A DNA stretch of 64,000 nt. It comes from Streptomyces fumigatiscleroticus (GTDB taxonomy: Bacteria; Actinomycetota; Actinomycetes; Streptomycetales; Streptomycetaceae). The notes under the pieces are model-generated. The model was not told where the DNA came from. It worked only from the letters and a program-made list of their open reading frames with translations, and ran no database searches. The stretch covers positions 186,001-250,000 of the forward strand of contig NZ_BMQF01000011.1 in assembly GCF_014647975.1 (NCBI RefSeq), written 5' to 3'. This document shows positions 34,051 through 42,632 of this stretch, in pieces. The position numbers were made by a program, and so were the translations under genes. How positions within the stretch are numbered: the stretch's first letter is position 1; each line of letters starts with the position of its first letter.

Positions 34051-35550
34051 TCAGAGCGAACCGTCCGGCGTCTGCCGTACGCCCCACTCCACCTGGGGCC
34101 CATCGGCGTGGGCCGCCTGCCGCCGGGGACGGGCCGCGGGCCCCACCACGAAGACGTCCTCCGCTCCGTCGAGCACACCGCCCGAGGGATCGTCGTCGCC
34201 GGCCCGGCGCACCACGTCCCGCTCCGGCATGAGGATGTCGCGGACCACCACGGCGCACAGGTACAGCGTCCCCAGCAGATGGACACCGATGGCCCAGTGG
34301 TAACCGTCGGTCGGCAGTCCCTTGTGGGCGTCCCCGCTGGTCGTGTACGCGAGGTAGAACCAGATGCCCAGGAAGTACGCCACCTCGCAGGCCTGCCAGA
34401 TCAGGAAGTCCCGCCACTTCGGGCGGGCCAGCGCGGCCAGCGGCACCAGCCACAGGACGTACTGCGGCGAGTAGACCTTGTTGGTGAGGATGAACGCCGC
34501 GACGATCAGGAAGGCCAGCTGGGCGAAGCGCGGCCGGCGCGGGGCGGCCAGGGTCAGCGCCGCGATGGCGCCGCAGCACAGCAGCATCAGCAGGGTGGCG
34601 CTGGTGTTGACGGTCTCGGTGCTGAGCGGATCGCTCGAGTTCTGGGCCATGATCAGCCAGAAGGAGCCGAAGTCCACGCCCCGTTCCTGGCTGAACGTGT
34701 AGAACTTCGACCAGCCCTCGAAGGCGAAGAGCATCACCGGCAGGTTCACCACCAGCCAGGCGACGGCCGCGCCGCCCAGGGCGGTCCCGTACTGCCGCCA
34801 CTTGCCCGCGCGCCAGCACAGCACCAGCAGCGGGCCGAGCAGCAGGACGGGGTAGAGCTTGGCGGCCGTGGCGAGCCCGAGCAGCACTCCGAAGGCCAGG
34901 GACCGGCCCCGTGACCACATCAGCATCGCGGCGGCCGTCAGGGCGACCGCCAGCAGGTCCCAGTTGATGGTGGCGGTCAGCGCGAAGGCGGGTGCCAGGG
35001 CGATCAGCAGGCCGTCCCAGGGGCGCCGGGCGTGGGTGCGGGCGACGCAGACGGCGATGACGACCGCGCACACCATGAGCATCCCGGCGTTGACCATCCA
35101 GTACCACTGCTCCTGGTCCTGGATGCTGCCGCTGCCCGGCGTGAGCCAGGAGGCCACCTCCATGAACACGCCGGTGAGCACCGGGTACTCCAGGTACTGC
35201 ATGTCACCGGGGAGCTTGTCGAAGTACGGCACCAGCCCGTCGGCGAAGCCGCGCCCCTGGTACAGGTGCGGGATGTCCGAGTAGCACGCGTGCGTGTACT
35301 GGGAGCTGGCGCCGAAGAACCAGCCGCCGTTGTAGCAGGGCGCCTTCTGGACCAGGCCGAGGGCGAACACGCCGATCGCCACGAGCGCGATCACCCGTAC
35401 CGGGGTCCACCAGGACGTCCCGGACAGGGCACGCCGGCCGAGAGGTCCCCCGATCAGCTCACTGCCGGTCGCCGCGACCGGGTCCTCCCTGGTCGGTCGC
35501 ACCGGGTCCGGCTCGTGCACGCTCGCTTGCGTCGATTCTGCACTGGGCAT
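34051..35550 (-). CDS. GT87-family (DUF2029) polyprenyl-linked glycosyltransferase
   Basis: About 499 aa with at least nine hydrophobic segments and the family pattern of a large first extracytoplasmic loop (YTHACYSDIPHLYQGRGF...YLEYPVLTGVFM). Mycobacterial relatives are alpha-mannosyltransferases that use polyprenyl-phosphate-mannose. The ATG at 35550 was chosen for AGGA nine bases upstream; the frame opens at 35658 only because parS sequences are translatable. It follows the PBP gene on the same strand but is separated from it by a terminator. Confidence 0.82.
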   Translation of the reverse strand: MPSAESTQASVHEPDPVRPTREDPVAATGSELIGGPLGRRALSGTSWWTPVRVIALVAIGVFALGLVQKAPCYNGGWFFGASSQYTHACYSDIPHLYQGRGFADGLVPYFDKLPGDMQYLEYPVLTGVFMEVASWLTPGSGSIQDQEQWYWMVNAGMLMVCAVVIAVCVARTHARRPWDGLLIALAPAFALTATINWDLLAVALTAAAMLMWSRGRSLAFGVLLGLATAAKLYPVLLLGPLLVLCWRAGKWRQYGTALGGAAVAWLVVNLPVMLFAFEGWSKFYTFSQERGVDFGSFWLIMAQNSSDPLSTETVNTSATLLMLLCCGAIAALTLAAPRRPRFAQLAFLIVAAFILTNKVYSPQYVLWLVPLAALARPKWRDFLIWQACEVAYFLGIWFYLAYTTSGDAHKGLPTDGYHWAIGVHLLGTLYLCAVVVRDILMPERDVVRRAGDDDPSGGVLDGAEDVFVVGPAARPRRQAAHADGPQVEWGVRQTPDGSL

Positions 35551-35586
35551 GCCGCACATCCTGCCGTACGTGTCTGGGAAAACGCC

Positions 35587-35620
35587 GAGAGCCGCCGCAC
35601 CCGGGGGTGCGGCGGCTCTC
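35587..35620 (-). terminator. Terminator downstream of the PBP gene
   Basis: Near-perfect 15-16 bp GC stem with a tiny loop, abutting parS site 7. It lies between the PBP stop and the glycosyltransferase start, both on the minus strand. Confidence 0.8.
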
Positions 35621-35634
35621 GTTTCACGTGAAAC
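35621..35634. other. parS: parS site 7
   Basis: Perfect parS directly adjoining the terminator stem and eight bases from site 8. Confidence 0.95.
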
Positions 35635-35642
35635 AGACCGGT

Positions 35643-35656
35643 GTTTCACGTGAAAC
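35643..35656. other. parS: parS site 8
   Basis: Perfect parS within a 20-bp palindrome (35640-35659), 24 bp before the end of the PBP gene. Confidence 0.95.
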
Positions 35657-35679
35657 ACCCTGCTGGGCGTTTTGGCCGG

Positions 35680-38316
35680 CTAACCGTTCGCATCCCCGAA
35701 GAGGCCTCCGTTGCCGTTGCCTCTGCTGTTGCCGTTGGCATCGCCGGCCGACTCGCTTGCCGTGGGCGAACTGCTCTCGCCCCCGTCCGTGGCGCCCCCG
35801 TTCTGGCTTCCCCCGTCGGTTCCCGTGCCGCAGTTCCAGAACTGGCAGGTCTCGGAGGCCGAAGGGCTCGGGCTGGTCTCCGTCACGCTCGGCGTCGGAG
35901 CCGTCGGCGTCGGGGACTCCTCCTCCTCTTCCTCCGTCTCCGTGACGGACGGGGTCGGCGTCGGGGTCGGGGTGTCGTTGATGACCTCACCGAGGGGCTC
36001 GGCCTCGGGGAAGGGCTCATGCTTGGAACCCTTGGTGGCCTCCACCATGTAGTCCCGCCAGATCTGCGCCGGGATGTCACCACCGTGGATGGACTCCACG
36101 CCGCCGGTGCCGTTCATCGAGAGCAGCTTGCCCTCGTCGGGGTCCGTACGGAACAGCGTGACGGCCGTGGACAGCTCCCGGGTGTAGCCGACGAACCACG
36201 CCGACTTGTTCTTGTCGGTCGTACCCGTCTTGCCGGCCACCGGGAAGCCGATGTCCGAGATCTTCTCCTTGGCGGTTCCGTTCTGGACCACGTTCTCCAG
36301 GACGTCCGTCACGTTGTCGGCGACGTTCGCGTCCATGGCCGACTGCTGCTCCGGAGCCTCGAACTGGGTCATCTCCTTGCTGTCCTTGATGACCTTGGTC
36401 ACGGAGTAGGGCTCGTAGTGCTTGCCCGAGGCGGCGAAGGTTCCGTACGCGTCGGCCATGCGGATGGCGCTCGGCGTCGACGTACCCAGGGAGAAGGACA
36501 CGTTGTTGAGGTTCCCGCTGTCGAAGGACTCCGGCAGGATGCCGATCGACTTCGCGACCTTCCGGGTGTTCTCCAGGCCCACGTCGATGCCCAGCTGTGC
36601 GAAGGGCGAGTTGATCGACTGTTCCATGGCCTTCTTGAGCGTCACCATGCCCCAGGCCGTGGTGCCCTCGTTCTTCTGGCGGAAGGGCTTGCCGTCGGCC
36701 CCGGCGATCGGGTCGCCGTTCTGGTCCTTGATGATCAGTTCGTCGTTGCCGTTGTACTTGGCCAGCGGCGACAGCGGCTCACCGTCGGTCTGGTAGGTGC
36801 CGTACTCCATCGCGGCGGCCAGCACGATGGGCTTCCAGGTCGAGCCGACCGGTACACCCGTGGTGTTGGCGTTGTTGGAGTAGTGCCCCTTGTCGTAGCC
36901 GTCACCACCGTAGATCGCGACGATCGCGCCGCTCTTCGGGTCGACCGACGCCCCGCCGAACTGGACGTATTTGTCCTTCTCGGGGCGCTTCTTGGTGTCG
37001 AGGAACTCCTCGCGCGTCTTCTTGACGGCCGCCTCGAGCTGCTGGACCTTCTTCTTGTCGAAGGTCGTGTAGATCCGGTAGCCGCCCTTCTCCAGCTCCT
37101 CGGGGGTCAGGCCCGTCTTCTTCGCCACATACTCCTTGGCGACATCGACGAGGTAACCGGTCTGGCCGGACAGGGTCGAGGTCTGCTTCTTGATCGCCGG
37201 GAAGCTGCCCACCTTGGCCCGCTCCGCCTTGCTCATCCGGCCCACCGTGACCTCACGGTCCAGGATCCACTCCCACCGCTCCTTGACCCGCCTGGTGTTG
37301 GCCTCGGCGGTGGCGTTCGCACCGACGCCGCCGTCGGGGTTGTAGAGGTTCGGGCCCTTGAGCACGGACGCGAGGAAGACGCACTGCTCGGTGGTGAGGT
37401 CCTTCGCGTCCCTGCCGAAGTACGCCTGAGCGGCGGCCTGGATCCCGTAGGCGTTGCGGCCGTAGTAGGCGGTGTTGAGATACCCCGCGAGGATCTGGTC
37501 CTTCGACATCTCGTTGCCGACCTTGATCGAGATGAAGAGTTCCTTGAACTTGCGGGAGAGCGTCTGTTCCTGGCTCAGGTAGGTGTTCTTCACGAACTGC
37601 TGGGTGATGGTCGAACCACCCTGCGTCTCGCCACCCGTGGCCATGTTGAACAGGGCGCGGCCGATACCCATCGGGTCGACGCCGTTGTCCTCGTAGAAGG
37701 AGGCGTTCTCGGCGGAGACCACCGCGTCCTTCATGGCCTTCGGGATCTCGGCGTTGGTCACGATCTGGCGGTTGGCCTGACCGCCGGTGGCCGCCATCTG
37801 GGTGCCGTCGGACCAGTAGAAGACGTTGTTCTGTGCCAGAGCCGTCTTCTGTTCGTCCGGGACGCCCACCATCGCGTACCCGATGCCCGCAGCGATCACG
37901 AGGGCGCCGAGGAAGCTCAGGAAGGTACCGGTGACCAGCTTCCAGGACGGCAGCCAGCGCGCCACCCCGTACTTGCCCGCGCGGGGATAGTCGATGAACC
38001 GCTTCTTGGCAGGAGTCCCGCCACGTCCTCCTCCCGGGCCTGCCGGACCGGCCCGCCGGCCTCCGCGGCCCGGGTCGGCCGGTCTACGCCGGCCGCCCCC
38101 GCCCCGCTGTGCCGCACGGCGGGCCTCGGCGCGGCCGCCGTACGGGCGCTCCTCACCTCCCGCGCCGTACGGGTCCGACCCATAGGAGTCGGACGGGGAC
38201 CCGGTGGCGCCTCGCGGTGCCGCTCGGCGGCCGGATGACGAGCCGGACTGGCCGCGTCGGGCCGCGGCACGTCCGCCTCCCTGCGGCTGCGGCGGTTTGC
38301 GACGGTGCTCGCTCAT
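35680..38316 (-). CDS. Class A penicillin-binding protein
   Basis: 878-aa bifunctional peptidoglycan synthase. Order: ~110-residue Gly/Arg-rich cytoplasmic tail; one transmembrane anchor (VTGTFLSFLGALVIAAGIGY); GT51 glycosyltransferase with SAENASFYEDNGVD and GGSTITQQFVKN; transpeptidase with STWK, SIN and KTGTT active-site motifs; and a ~130-residue Thr/Pro/Glu/Ser-rich extracellular tail containing two cysteines. ATG 38316 has GAGGAG upstream. Polymerises glycan strands and cross-links peptides outside the membrane. Confidence 0.94.
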   Translation of the reverse strand: MSEHRRKPPQPQGGGRAAARRGQSGSSSGRRAAPRGATGSPSDSYGSDPYGAGGEERPYGGRAEARRAAQRGGGGRRRPADPGRGGRRAGPAGPGGGRGGTPAKKRFIDYPRAGKYGVARWLPSWKLVTGTFLSFLGALVIAAGIGYAMVGVPDEQKTALAQNNVFYWSDGTQMAATGGQANRQIVTNAEIPKAMKDAVVSAENASFYEDNGVDPMGIGRALFNMATGGETQGGSTITQQFVKNTYLSQEQTLSRKFKELFISIKVGNEMSKDQILAGYLNTAYYGRNAYGIQAAAQAYFGRDAKDLTTEQCVFLASVLKGPNLYNPDGGVGANATAEANTRRVKERWEWILDREVTVGRMSKAERAKVGSFPAIKKQTSTLSGQTGYLVDVAKEYVAKKTGLTPEELEKGGYRIYTTFDKKKVQQLEAAVKKTREEFLDTKKRPEKDKYVQFGGASVDPKSGAIVAIYGGDGYDKGHYSNNANTTGVPVGSTWKPIVLAAAMEYGTYQTDGEPLSPLAKYNGNDELIIKDQNGDPIAGADGKPFRQKNEGTTAWGMVTLKKAMEQSINSPFAQLGIDVGLENTRKVAKSIGILPESFDSGNLNNVSFSLGTSTPSAIRMADAYGTFAASGKHYEPYSVTKVIKDSKEMTQFEAPEQQSAMDANVADNVTDVLENVVQNGTAKEKISDIGFPVAGKTGTTDKNKSAWFVGYTRELSTAVTLFRTDPDEGKLLSMNGTGGVESIHGGDIPAQIWRDYMVEATKGSKHEPFPEAEPLGEVINDTPTPTPTPSVTETEEEEEESPTPTAPTPSVTETSPSPSASETCQFWNCGTGTDGGSQNGGATDGGESSSPTASESAGDANGNSRGNGNGGLFGDANG

Positions 38317-38701
38317 CGAACGACTACTCCTCGGGCAGGCGCACCTGTGCGCGCCTGGCAACGGCGGCTGGTTTCCGGTCCCCCCGAAGTACGGATGTGG
38401 TCGATACCGCATTCACCCGTACTGCACCGGGGACGATGACGCCCCCAGGCGTCACTCGGTTCCCGGTGGTGTGCATGGCGCACAGACTACGCAGCGTCAA
38501 AACCAGCCGAGCCCCGAAGTTCACCCCAAATCAGGCAACTTGCTTCAGATGAATCAGTGATGTGATCCCGTTCACCACCCTCCCTCTTGTCGCATGCGGA
38601 TGACCGTTCTATCGTCGTGATGTATCGAGTCGATACATCAGCGCGGCATAAAGTCCGCTCTGAGCCCGCCATGGCACGTCCGCGGCAGAGAGGAGGCGAC
38701 G
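38317..38701. promoter_or_regulatory. Divergent promoter region, PBP / PadR
   Basis: 385 bp without a convincing gene. It contains the PadR-type palindrome at 38618-38640 and locally AT-rich stretches near 38500-38560 likely to hold the PBP promoter. Confidence 0.55.
38618..38640. promoter_or_regulatory. PadR operator palindrome
   Basis: Two perfect 11-base arms, TGATGTATCGA and its complement, around a single G, 61 bp before the padR start. The ATGT...ACAT pattern is typical of PadR-family operators, so autoregulation is likely. Confidence 0.8.
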
Positions 38702-39379
38702 ATGAGCCGGCGTTCCGGGATCCTCGAGTTCGCCGTACTCGGCCTGCTCCGCGAATCTCCGATGCACGGCTACGAGCTGCGCAAACGACTCAACACGTCA
38801 CTGGGTGTGTTCCGTGCGTTCAGCTACGGGACGCTCTATCCCTGCCTCAAGACGCTGGTCGCCAACGGCTGGTTGATCGAGGAATCGGGGAACACCGCCG
38901 AGACCGCCGCTCCCCTCGCCGGACGCCGGGCGAAGATCGTCTACCGGCTGACGGCGGAAGGTAAGGAGCACTTCGAACAGCTGCTCTCGCAGACGGGGCC
39001 CGACGCGTACGAGGACGAGCACTTCGCCGCCCGCTTCGCCTTCTTCGGGCAGACGTCCCGCGACGTCCGCATGCGCGTGCTCGAAGGCCGCCGCAGCCGG
39101 CTGGAGGAGCGCCTGGAGAAGATGCGCGCGTCTCTGGCCCGCACCCGGGAGCGCCTCGACGACTACACGCTTGAGCTTCAGCGCCACGGGATGGAGTCCG
39201 TGGAGCGCGAGGTGCGCTGGCTGAACGAGCTCATCGAGAGCGAGCGGGCCGGACGGGACCTGAGAAGGTCCGCCTCCGGCAACTCCGCTCAGCAGGACAC
39301 CACAGATGGATCGACGGGCGGCCTGCCCCGGTCCGGGGACGAAACCCGGCCGGATACGCCCGACGACACCGCCACGTGA
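38702..39379 (+). CDS. PadR-family transcriptional regulator
   Basis: 225 aa. PadR winged HTH (ILEFAVLGLLRESPMHGYELRKRLN, FSYGTLYPCLKTLVANGWL), a ~60-residue coiled-coil dimerisation helix (RRSRLEERLEKMRASLARTRERLDDY) and a Ser/Thr/Asp-rich tail of about 45 residues. AGGAGG precedes the ATG. It lies 43 bp upstream of the inositol-phosphate synthase gene on the same strand, so it may control that gene as well as itself. Confidence 0.9.
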   Translation: MSRRSGILEFAVLGLLRESPMHGYELRKRLNTSLGVFRAFSYGTLYPCLKTLVANGWLIEESGNTAETAAPLAGRRAKIVYRLTAEGKEHFEQLLSQTGPDAYEDEHFAARFAFFGQTSRDVRMRVLEGRRSRLEERLEKMRASLARTRERLDDYTLELQRHGMESVEREVRWLNELIESERAGRDLRRSASGNSAQQDTTDGSTGGLPRSGDETRPDTPDDTAT

Positions 39380-39422
39380 GGCCCGCACAGTGCCTCACTC
39401 GTACACACAGGGAGCAACCGGA

Positions 39423-40505
39423 ATGGGTTCGGTTCGCGTAGCCATCGTCGGCGTGGGCAACTGCGCCGCATCGCTGGTGCAGGGAGTCGAGTACTACAAG
39501 GACGCCGACCCGGCATCCAAGGTCCCGGGCCTGATGCACGTCCAGTTCGGCGACTACCACGTCCGTGACATCGAGTTCGTCGCCGCCTTCGACGTGGACG
39601 CCAAGAAGGTCGGCCTGGACCTCGCGGACGCCATCGGCGCCTCCGAGAACAACACCATCAAGATCTGCGACGTGCCCTCCACCGGTGTGACGGTCCAGCG
39701 CGGTCACACCCTCGACGGTCTCGGCAAGTACTACCGCCAGACGATCGAGGAGTCCGCCGAGGAGCCGGTCGACGTCGTCCAGATCCTGAAGGACAAGCAG
39801 GTCGACGTCCTCGTCTGCTACCTGCCCGTCGGCTCCGAGGACGCGGCGAAGTTCTACGCCCAGTGCGCCATCGACGCCAAGGTCGCCTTCGTCAACGCCC
39901 TCCCGGTCTTCATCGCCGGCACCAAGGAGTGGGCGGACAAGTTCACCGAGGCGGGCGTGCCGATCGTCGGTGACGACATCAAGTCGCAGGTCGGCGCCAC
40001 CATCACGCACCGCGTCATGGCGAAGCTGTTCGAGGACCGCGGCGTCATCCTGGACCGCACGATGCAGCTGAACGTCGGCGGCAACATGGACTTCAAGAAC
40101 ATGCTCGAGCGTGACCGCCTGGAGTCCAAGAAGATCTCCAAGACGCAGGCCGTCACCTCCCAGATCCCCGACCGGGACCTCGGCGAGAAGAACGTCCACA
40201 TCGGCCCGTCCGACTACGTGGCCTGGCTGGACGACCGCAAGTGGGCGTACGTCCGCCTGGAGGGCCGCGCCTTCGGCGACGTCCCGCTGAACCTGGAGTA
40301 CAAGCTCGAGGTCTGGGACTCCCCGAACTCCGCCGGCGTCATCATCGACGCGCTGCGCGCCGCGAAGATCGCCAAGGACCGCGGCATCGGCGGTCCCGTC
40401 CTGTCGGCGTCCTCGTACTTCATGAAGTCCCCGCCGGTGCAGTACTTCGACGACGAGGCCCGCGAGAACGTCGAGAAGTTCATCCGCGGCGAGGTCGAGC
40501 GCTGA
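39423..40505 (+). CDS. ino1: Inositol-1-phosphate synthase
   Basis: 360 aa, NAD-dependent conversion of glucose-6-phosphate to myo-inositol-3-phosphate, the entry to mycothiol and phosphatidylinositol. GXGNCAA at the N-terminus (VAIVGVGNCAASLVQG) binds NAD; GGNMDFKNMLERDRLESKKISKTQAV and the C-terminal SSYFMKSPP are hallmarks. ATG 39423 follows GGGAG. It is downstream of padR, possibly cotranscribed, and ends at a hairpin. Confidence 0.95.
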   Translation: MGSVRVAIVGVGNCAASLVQGVEYYKDADPASKVPGLMHVQFGDYHVRDIEFVAAFDVDAKKVGLDLADAIGASENNTIKICDVPSTGVTVQRGHTLDGLGKYYRQTIEESAEEPVDVVQILKDKQVDVLVCYLPVGSEDAAKFYAQCAIDAKVAFVNALPVFIAGTKEWADKFTEAGVPIVGDDIKSQVGATITHRVMAKLFEDRGVILDRTMQLNVGGNMDFKNMLERDRLESKKISKTQAVTSQIPDRDLGEKNVHIGPSDYVAWLDDRKWAYVRLEGRAFGDVPLNLEYKLEVWDSPNSAGVIIDALRAAKIAKDRGIGGPVLSASSYFMKSPPVQYFDDEARENVEKFIRGEVER

Positions 40506-40529
40506 GCTCCGGTCGCCATACGACCTGGT

Positions 40530-40563
40530 GAGGGTCCCTGGGGCGGACGTCCCGGGGACCCTC
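40530..40563 (+). terminator. Terminator after ino1
   Basis: 13-bp stem with one G-T wobble (40530-40542 with 40551-40563), 25 bp after the stop. Confidence 0.75.
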
Positions 40564-40585
40564 CCCGTATGTGAGGCTGTGGCCC

Positions 40586-41848
40586 ATGGCCGTCGTCCGT
40601 GACCTGCGCGTCCTGCTGCGCTTCGAAGGCTTCCGGCGTCTGCTCGCCGTACGTCTGCTCTCCCAGGGCGCCGACGGCGTCTACCAGATCGCGCTCGCCG
40701 CCTACGTCGTCTTCTCGCCGGAGAAGCAGACCTCGGCCGCCGCGATCGCCTCCGCCATGGCCGTGCTCCTGCTGCCGTACTCCCTGGTGGGCCCCTTCGC
40801 CGGTGTTCTGCTGGACCGCTGGCGCCGCCGCCAGGTCTTCCTGTACGGCAATCTGCTGCGCGCCGTGATGGCGTCGGTGACGGCCCTGCTGATGACGGCC
40901 CATGTCCCGGACTGGCTGTTCTACGTCTCCGCCCTGTGCGTCACGGCCGTCAACCGGTTCGTCCTGTCCGGTCTGTCCGCCGCGCTGCCGCGTGTGGTCG
41001 ACGCCGAGCGCCTGGTGATCGCCAACGCGCTCTCGCCGACGGCCGGGACGCTGGCCGCCACCGCGGGCGGCGGCCTCGCCTTCCTCGTCCGCCTGGTGGT
41101 CGCCGACTCCGATGCGGCCGTGGTGCTGCTCGGCGCCCTCCTGTATCTGTGCGGTGCCCTGGCGTCGCTGCGCATGCCGGTGGACCTGCTCGGGCCCGAC
41201 CACCCGCCGGCGCGGCCGCCGCTGTCCTCGGCGCTGGCCCGCACGGTCCGCGAGCTGATGGCGGGCGTACGGCATCTCGCCGCCCCGTCGCGCCGGGAGG
41301 CGGCCCGGGCGCTCGGCGCCATGACGCTGATGCGGTTCTGCTACGGCGCCCTGCTCGTCATGCTGCTGATGCTCTGCCGGTACGCGCTGACCCCGGACAC
41401 GGAGCGGGGACTGGCCCTGCTGGGGCTGGCGCTGGGCGTCTCCGGTGCCGGTTTCTTCGTCGCGGCCCTGGTGACGCCCTGGGGGGTGGGACGTCTCGGT
41501 GCCGGACGCTGGATCCTTCTGTGCGCCGCGGCCGCCGCCGTGCTGGAGCCGGCGCTCGGCCTTGCGTTCGCCACGGCGCCGCTGCTGGTCGCGGCGTTCG
41601 TCCTGGGGCTGACCACCCAGGCCTCGAAGATCGCGACGGACACCGTCGTCCAGTCCTCCGTCGACGACGCCTTCCGTGGCCGGATCTTCTCCGTTTACGA
41701 CGTGCTCTTCAACGTGGCCTTCGTGGGCGCGGCAGCGGTGGCCGCCCTGATACTGCCGCCGGACGGCCGGTCGGCACCGCTGGTGGTCGCGGTCGCCCTG
41801 GTCTACGGAGCGGTTGCTACGGCTATGGCCCGTTTTGAACTCCGGTAA
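40586..41848 (+). CDS. MFS transporter
   Basis: About 420 aa, 10-12 hydrophobic segments. It starts MAVVRDLRVLLRFEGFRRLLAVRLLSQGADGVYQIAL and has the loop-2/3 basic motif LLDRWRRRQVFLYGN, typical of the MFS-3/enterobactin-exporter-like group. Substrate unknown. An in-frame GTG at 40571 is an alternative start. It is monocistronic between ino1 and an LppU-like gene. Confidence 0.85.
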   Translation: MAVVRDLRVLLRFEGFRRLLAVRLLSQGADGVYQIALAAYVVFSPEKQTSAAAIASAMAVLLLPYSLVGPFAGVLLDRWRRRQVFLYGNLLRAVMASVTALLMTAHVPDWLFYVSALCVTAVNRFVLSGLSAALPRVVDAERLVIANALSPTAGTLAATAGGGLAFLVRLVVADSDAAVVLLGALLYLCGALASLRMPVDLLGPDHPPARPPLSSALARTVRELMAGVRHLAAPSRREAARALGAMTLMRFCYGALLVMLLMLCRYALTPDTERGLALLGLALGVSGAGFFVAALVTPWGVGRLGAGRWILLCAAAAAVLEPALGLAFATAPLLVAAFVLGLTTQASKIATDTVVQSSVDDAFRGRIFSVYDVLFNVAFVGAAAVAALILPPDGRSAPLVVAVALVYGAVATAMARFELR

Positions 41849-41924
41849 GTGTCACATCAAAGCCACAGAGTGGCCCTGGCGAGCCGACTTGTCAGTGGGG
41901 CCCGGTAGCTTACGTGCGTCTTAC

Positions 41925-41968
41925 TCGCGCCATGTTCGCGTCACTCGATCGCGCCATGATCGCGTCAC
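41925..41968. repeat. 20-bp direct repeats with 24-bp period
   Basis: TCGCGCCATGTTCGCGTCAC (41925-41944) and a copy differing at one base (41949-41968) are separated by TCGA. They end 26 bp before the LppU-like start codon, in its promoter or leader. Confidence 0.85.
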
Positions 41969-41994
41969 ACAGCCATATCTAGGGGGACCCCCAA

Positions 41995-42525
41995 GTGACC
42001 ACTCCGCCTCCCCAGGGCCAGAATCCGTTCGCGCAGGGCCAGCAGCCCCAGGGCGGAAACCCGTTCGCCCAGGGTCAGCAGGCCTACGGCCAGCCCCAGG
42101 GCCAGGCCCCGTACCCGCCCCAGGGTGGTTTCCCGCAGCAGCAGGGTCAGCCCGGCTTCCCCCCGCAGGGCGCTCCCTACGCTCCGGTGCCGCCGCAGCA
42201 GCCGCGCCGCAAGCTCAGCTTCAAGACGATCAAGAACATCGTCGTCGCCGTGATCGTCGTCTGCGTGGCCGTCGGCGGCTGGATCGCCAGCCGGGACGAC
42301 GCCAACACGGCCAAGGTCGGCGACTGCATGAGCATCAGCAACCCGGACAGCACGACCGACCCGGACCTGGAGGTCGTGGACTGCGGCAGCTCCAAGGCCA
42401 AGTACAAGGTCGTCGAGAAGAAGACCGACACGTCCGGCTGTGACCGCACCAAGTACAGCGAGTACACCGAGACGGGAGGCAGCGAGGACTTCACTCTCTG
42501 CCTGGAGGACTACTCGGCCAGCTGA
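41995..42525 (+). CDS. LppU-like membrane-anchored protein
   Basis: 176 aa. A ~65-residue Gln/Pro/Gly-rich cytoplasmic tail with QGxNPFAQGQQ repeats, one transmembrane segment (NIVVAVIVVCVAVGGWIAS), and an extracytoplasmic domain with four cysteines (GDCM, VDCGSS, SGCDR, TLCLED) probably forming two disulphides. It resembles the LppU family, function unknown, but has a transmembrane anchor rather than a lipobox. AGGGGG precedes the GTG start and can pair with the following CCCCC. Confidence 0.78.
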   Translation: MTTPPPQGQNPFAQGQQPQGGNPFAQGQQAYGQPQGQAPYPPQGGFPQQQGQPGFPPQGAPYAPVPPQQPRRKLSFKTIKNIVVAVIVVCVAVGGWIASRDDANTAKVGDCMSISNPDSTTDPDLEVVDCGSSKAKYKVVEKKTDTSGCDRTKYSEYTETGGSEDFTLCLEDYSAS

Positions 42526-42552
42526 TGACGCCGAGCTTGCTGCCGGGGCGGT

Positions 42553-42566
42553 GTTTCACGTGAAAC
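42553..42566. other. parS: parS site 9 in a 30-bp palindrome
   Basis: Perfect parS with complementary GGGGCGGT/ACCGCCCC flanks, making an uninterrupted 30-bp palindrome, 42545-42574, between convergent genes. Confidence 0.95.
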
Positions 42567-42596
42567 ACCGCCCCTCTGGCTGTCCGGCGGGGTCGT

Positions 42597-42610
42597 GTTT
42601 CACGTGAAAC
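42597..42610. other. parS: parS site 10 in a 24-bp palindrome
   Basis: Perfect parS extended to a 24-bp palindrome (42592-42615), 17 bp before the pcnA stop and 44 bp from site 9. The two palindromes are the only hairpin-forming sequences I see in this convergent gap. Confidence 0.95.
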
Positions 42611-42632
42611 ACGACGTTCCCACGAGCGCGGC

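Noticed and set aside
34051..35658. Upstream start of the glycosyltransferase at 35658
   Set aside because: The added codons only translate two parS sites and a terminator; the ATG at 35550 has a ribosome site.
35641..38238. 865-codon open frame antisense to the class A PBP
   Set aside because: Mirror of a strongly supported PBP; begins at parS (MFHVKH) and has no recognisable domain.
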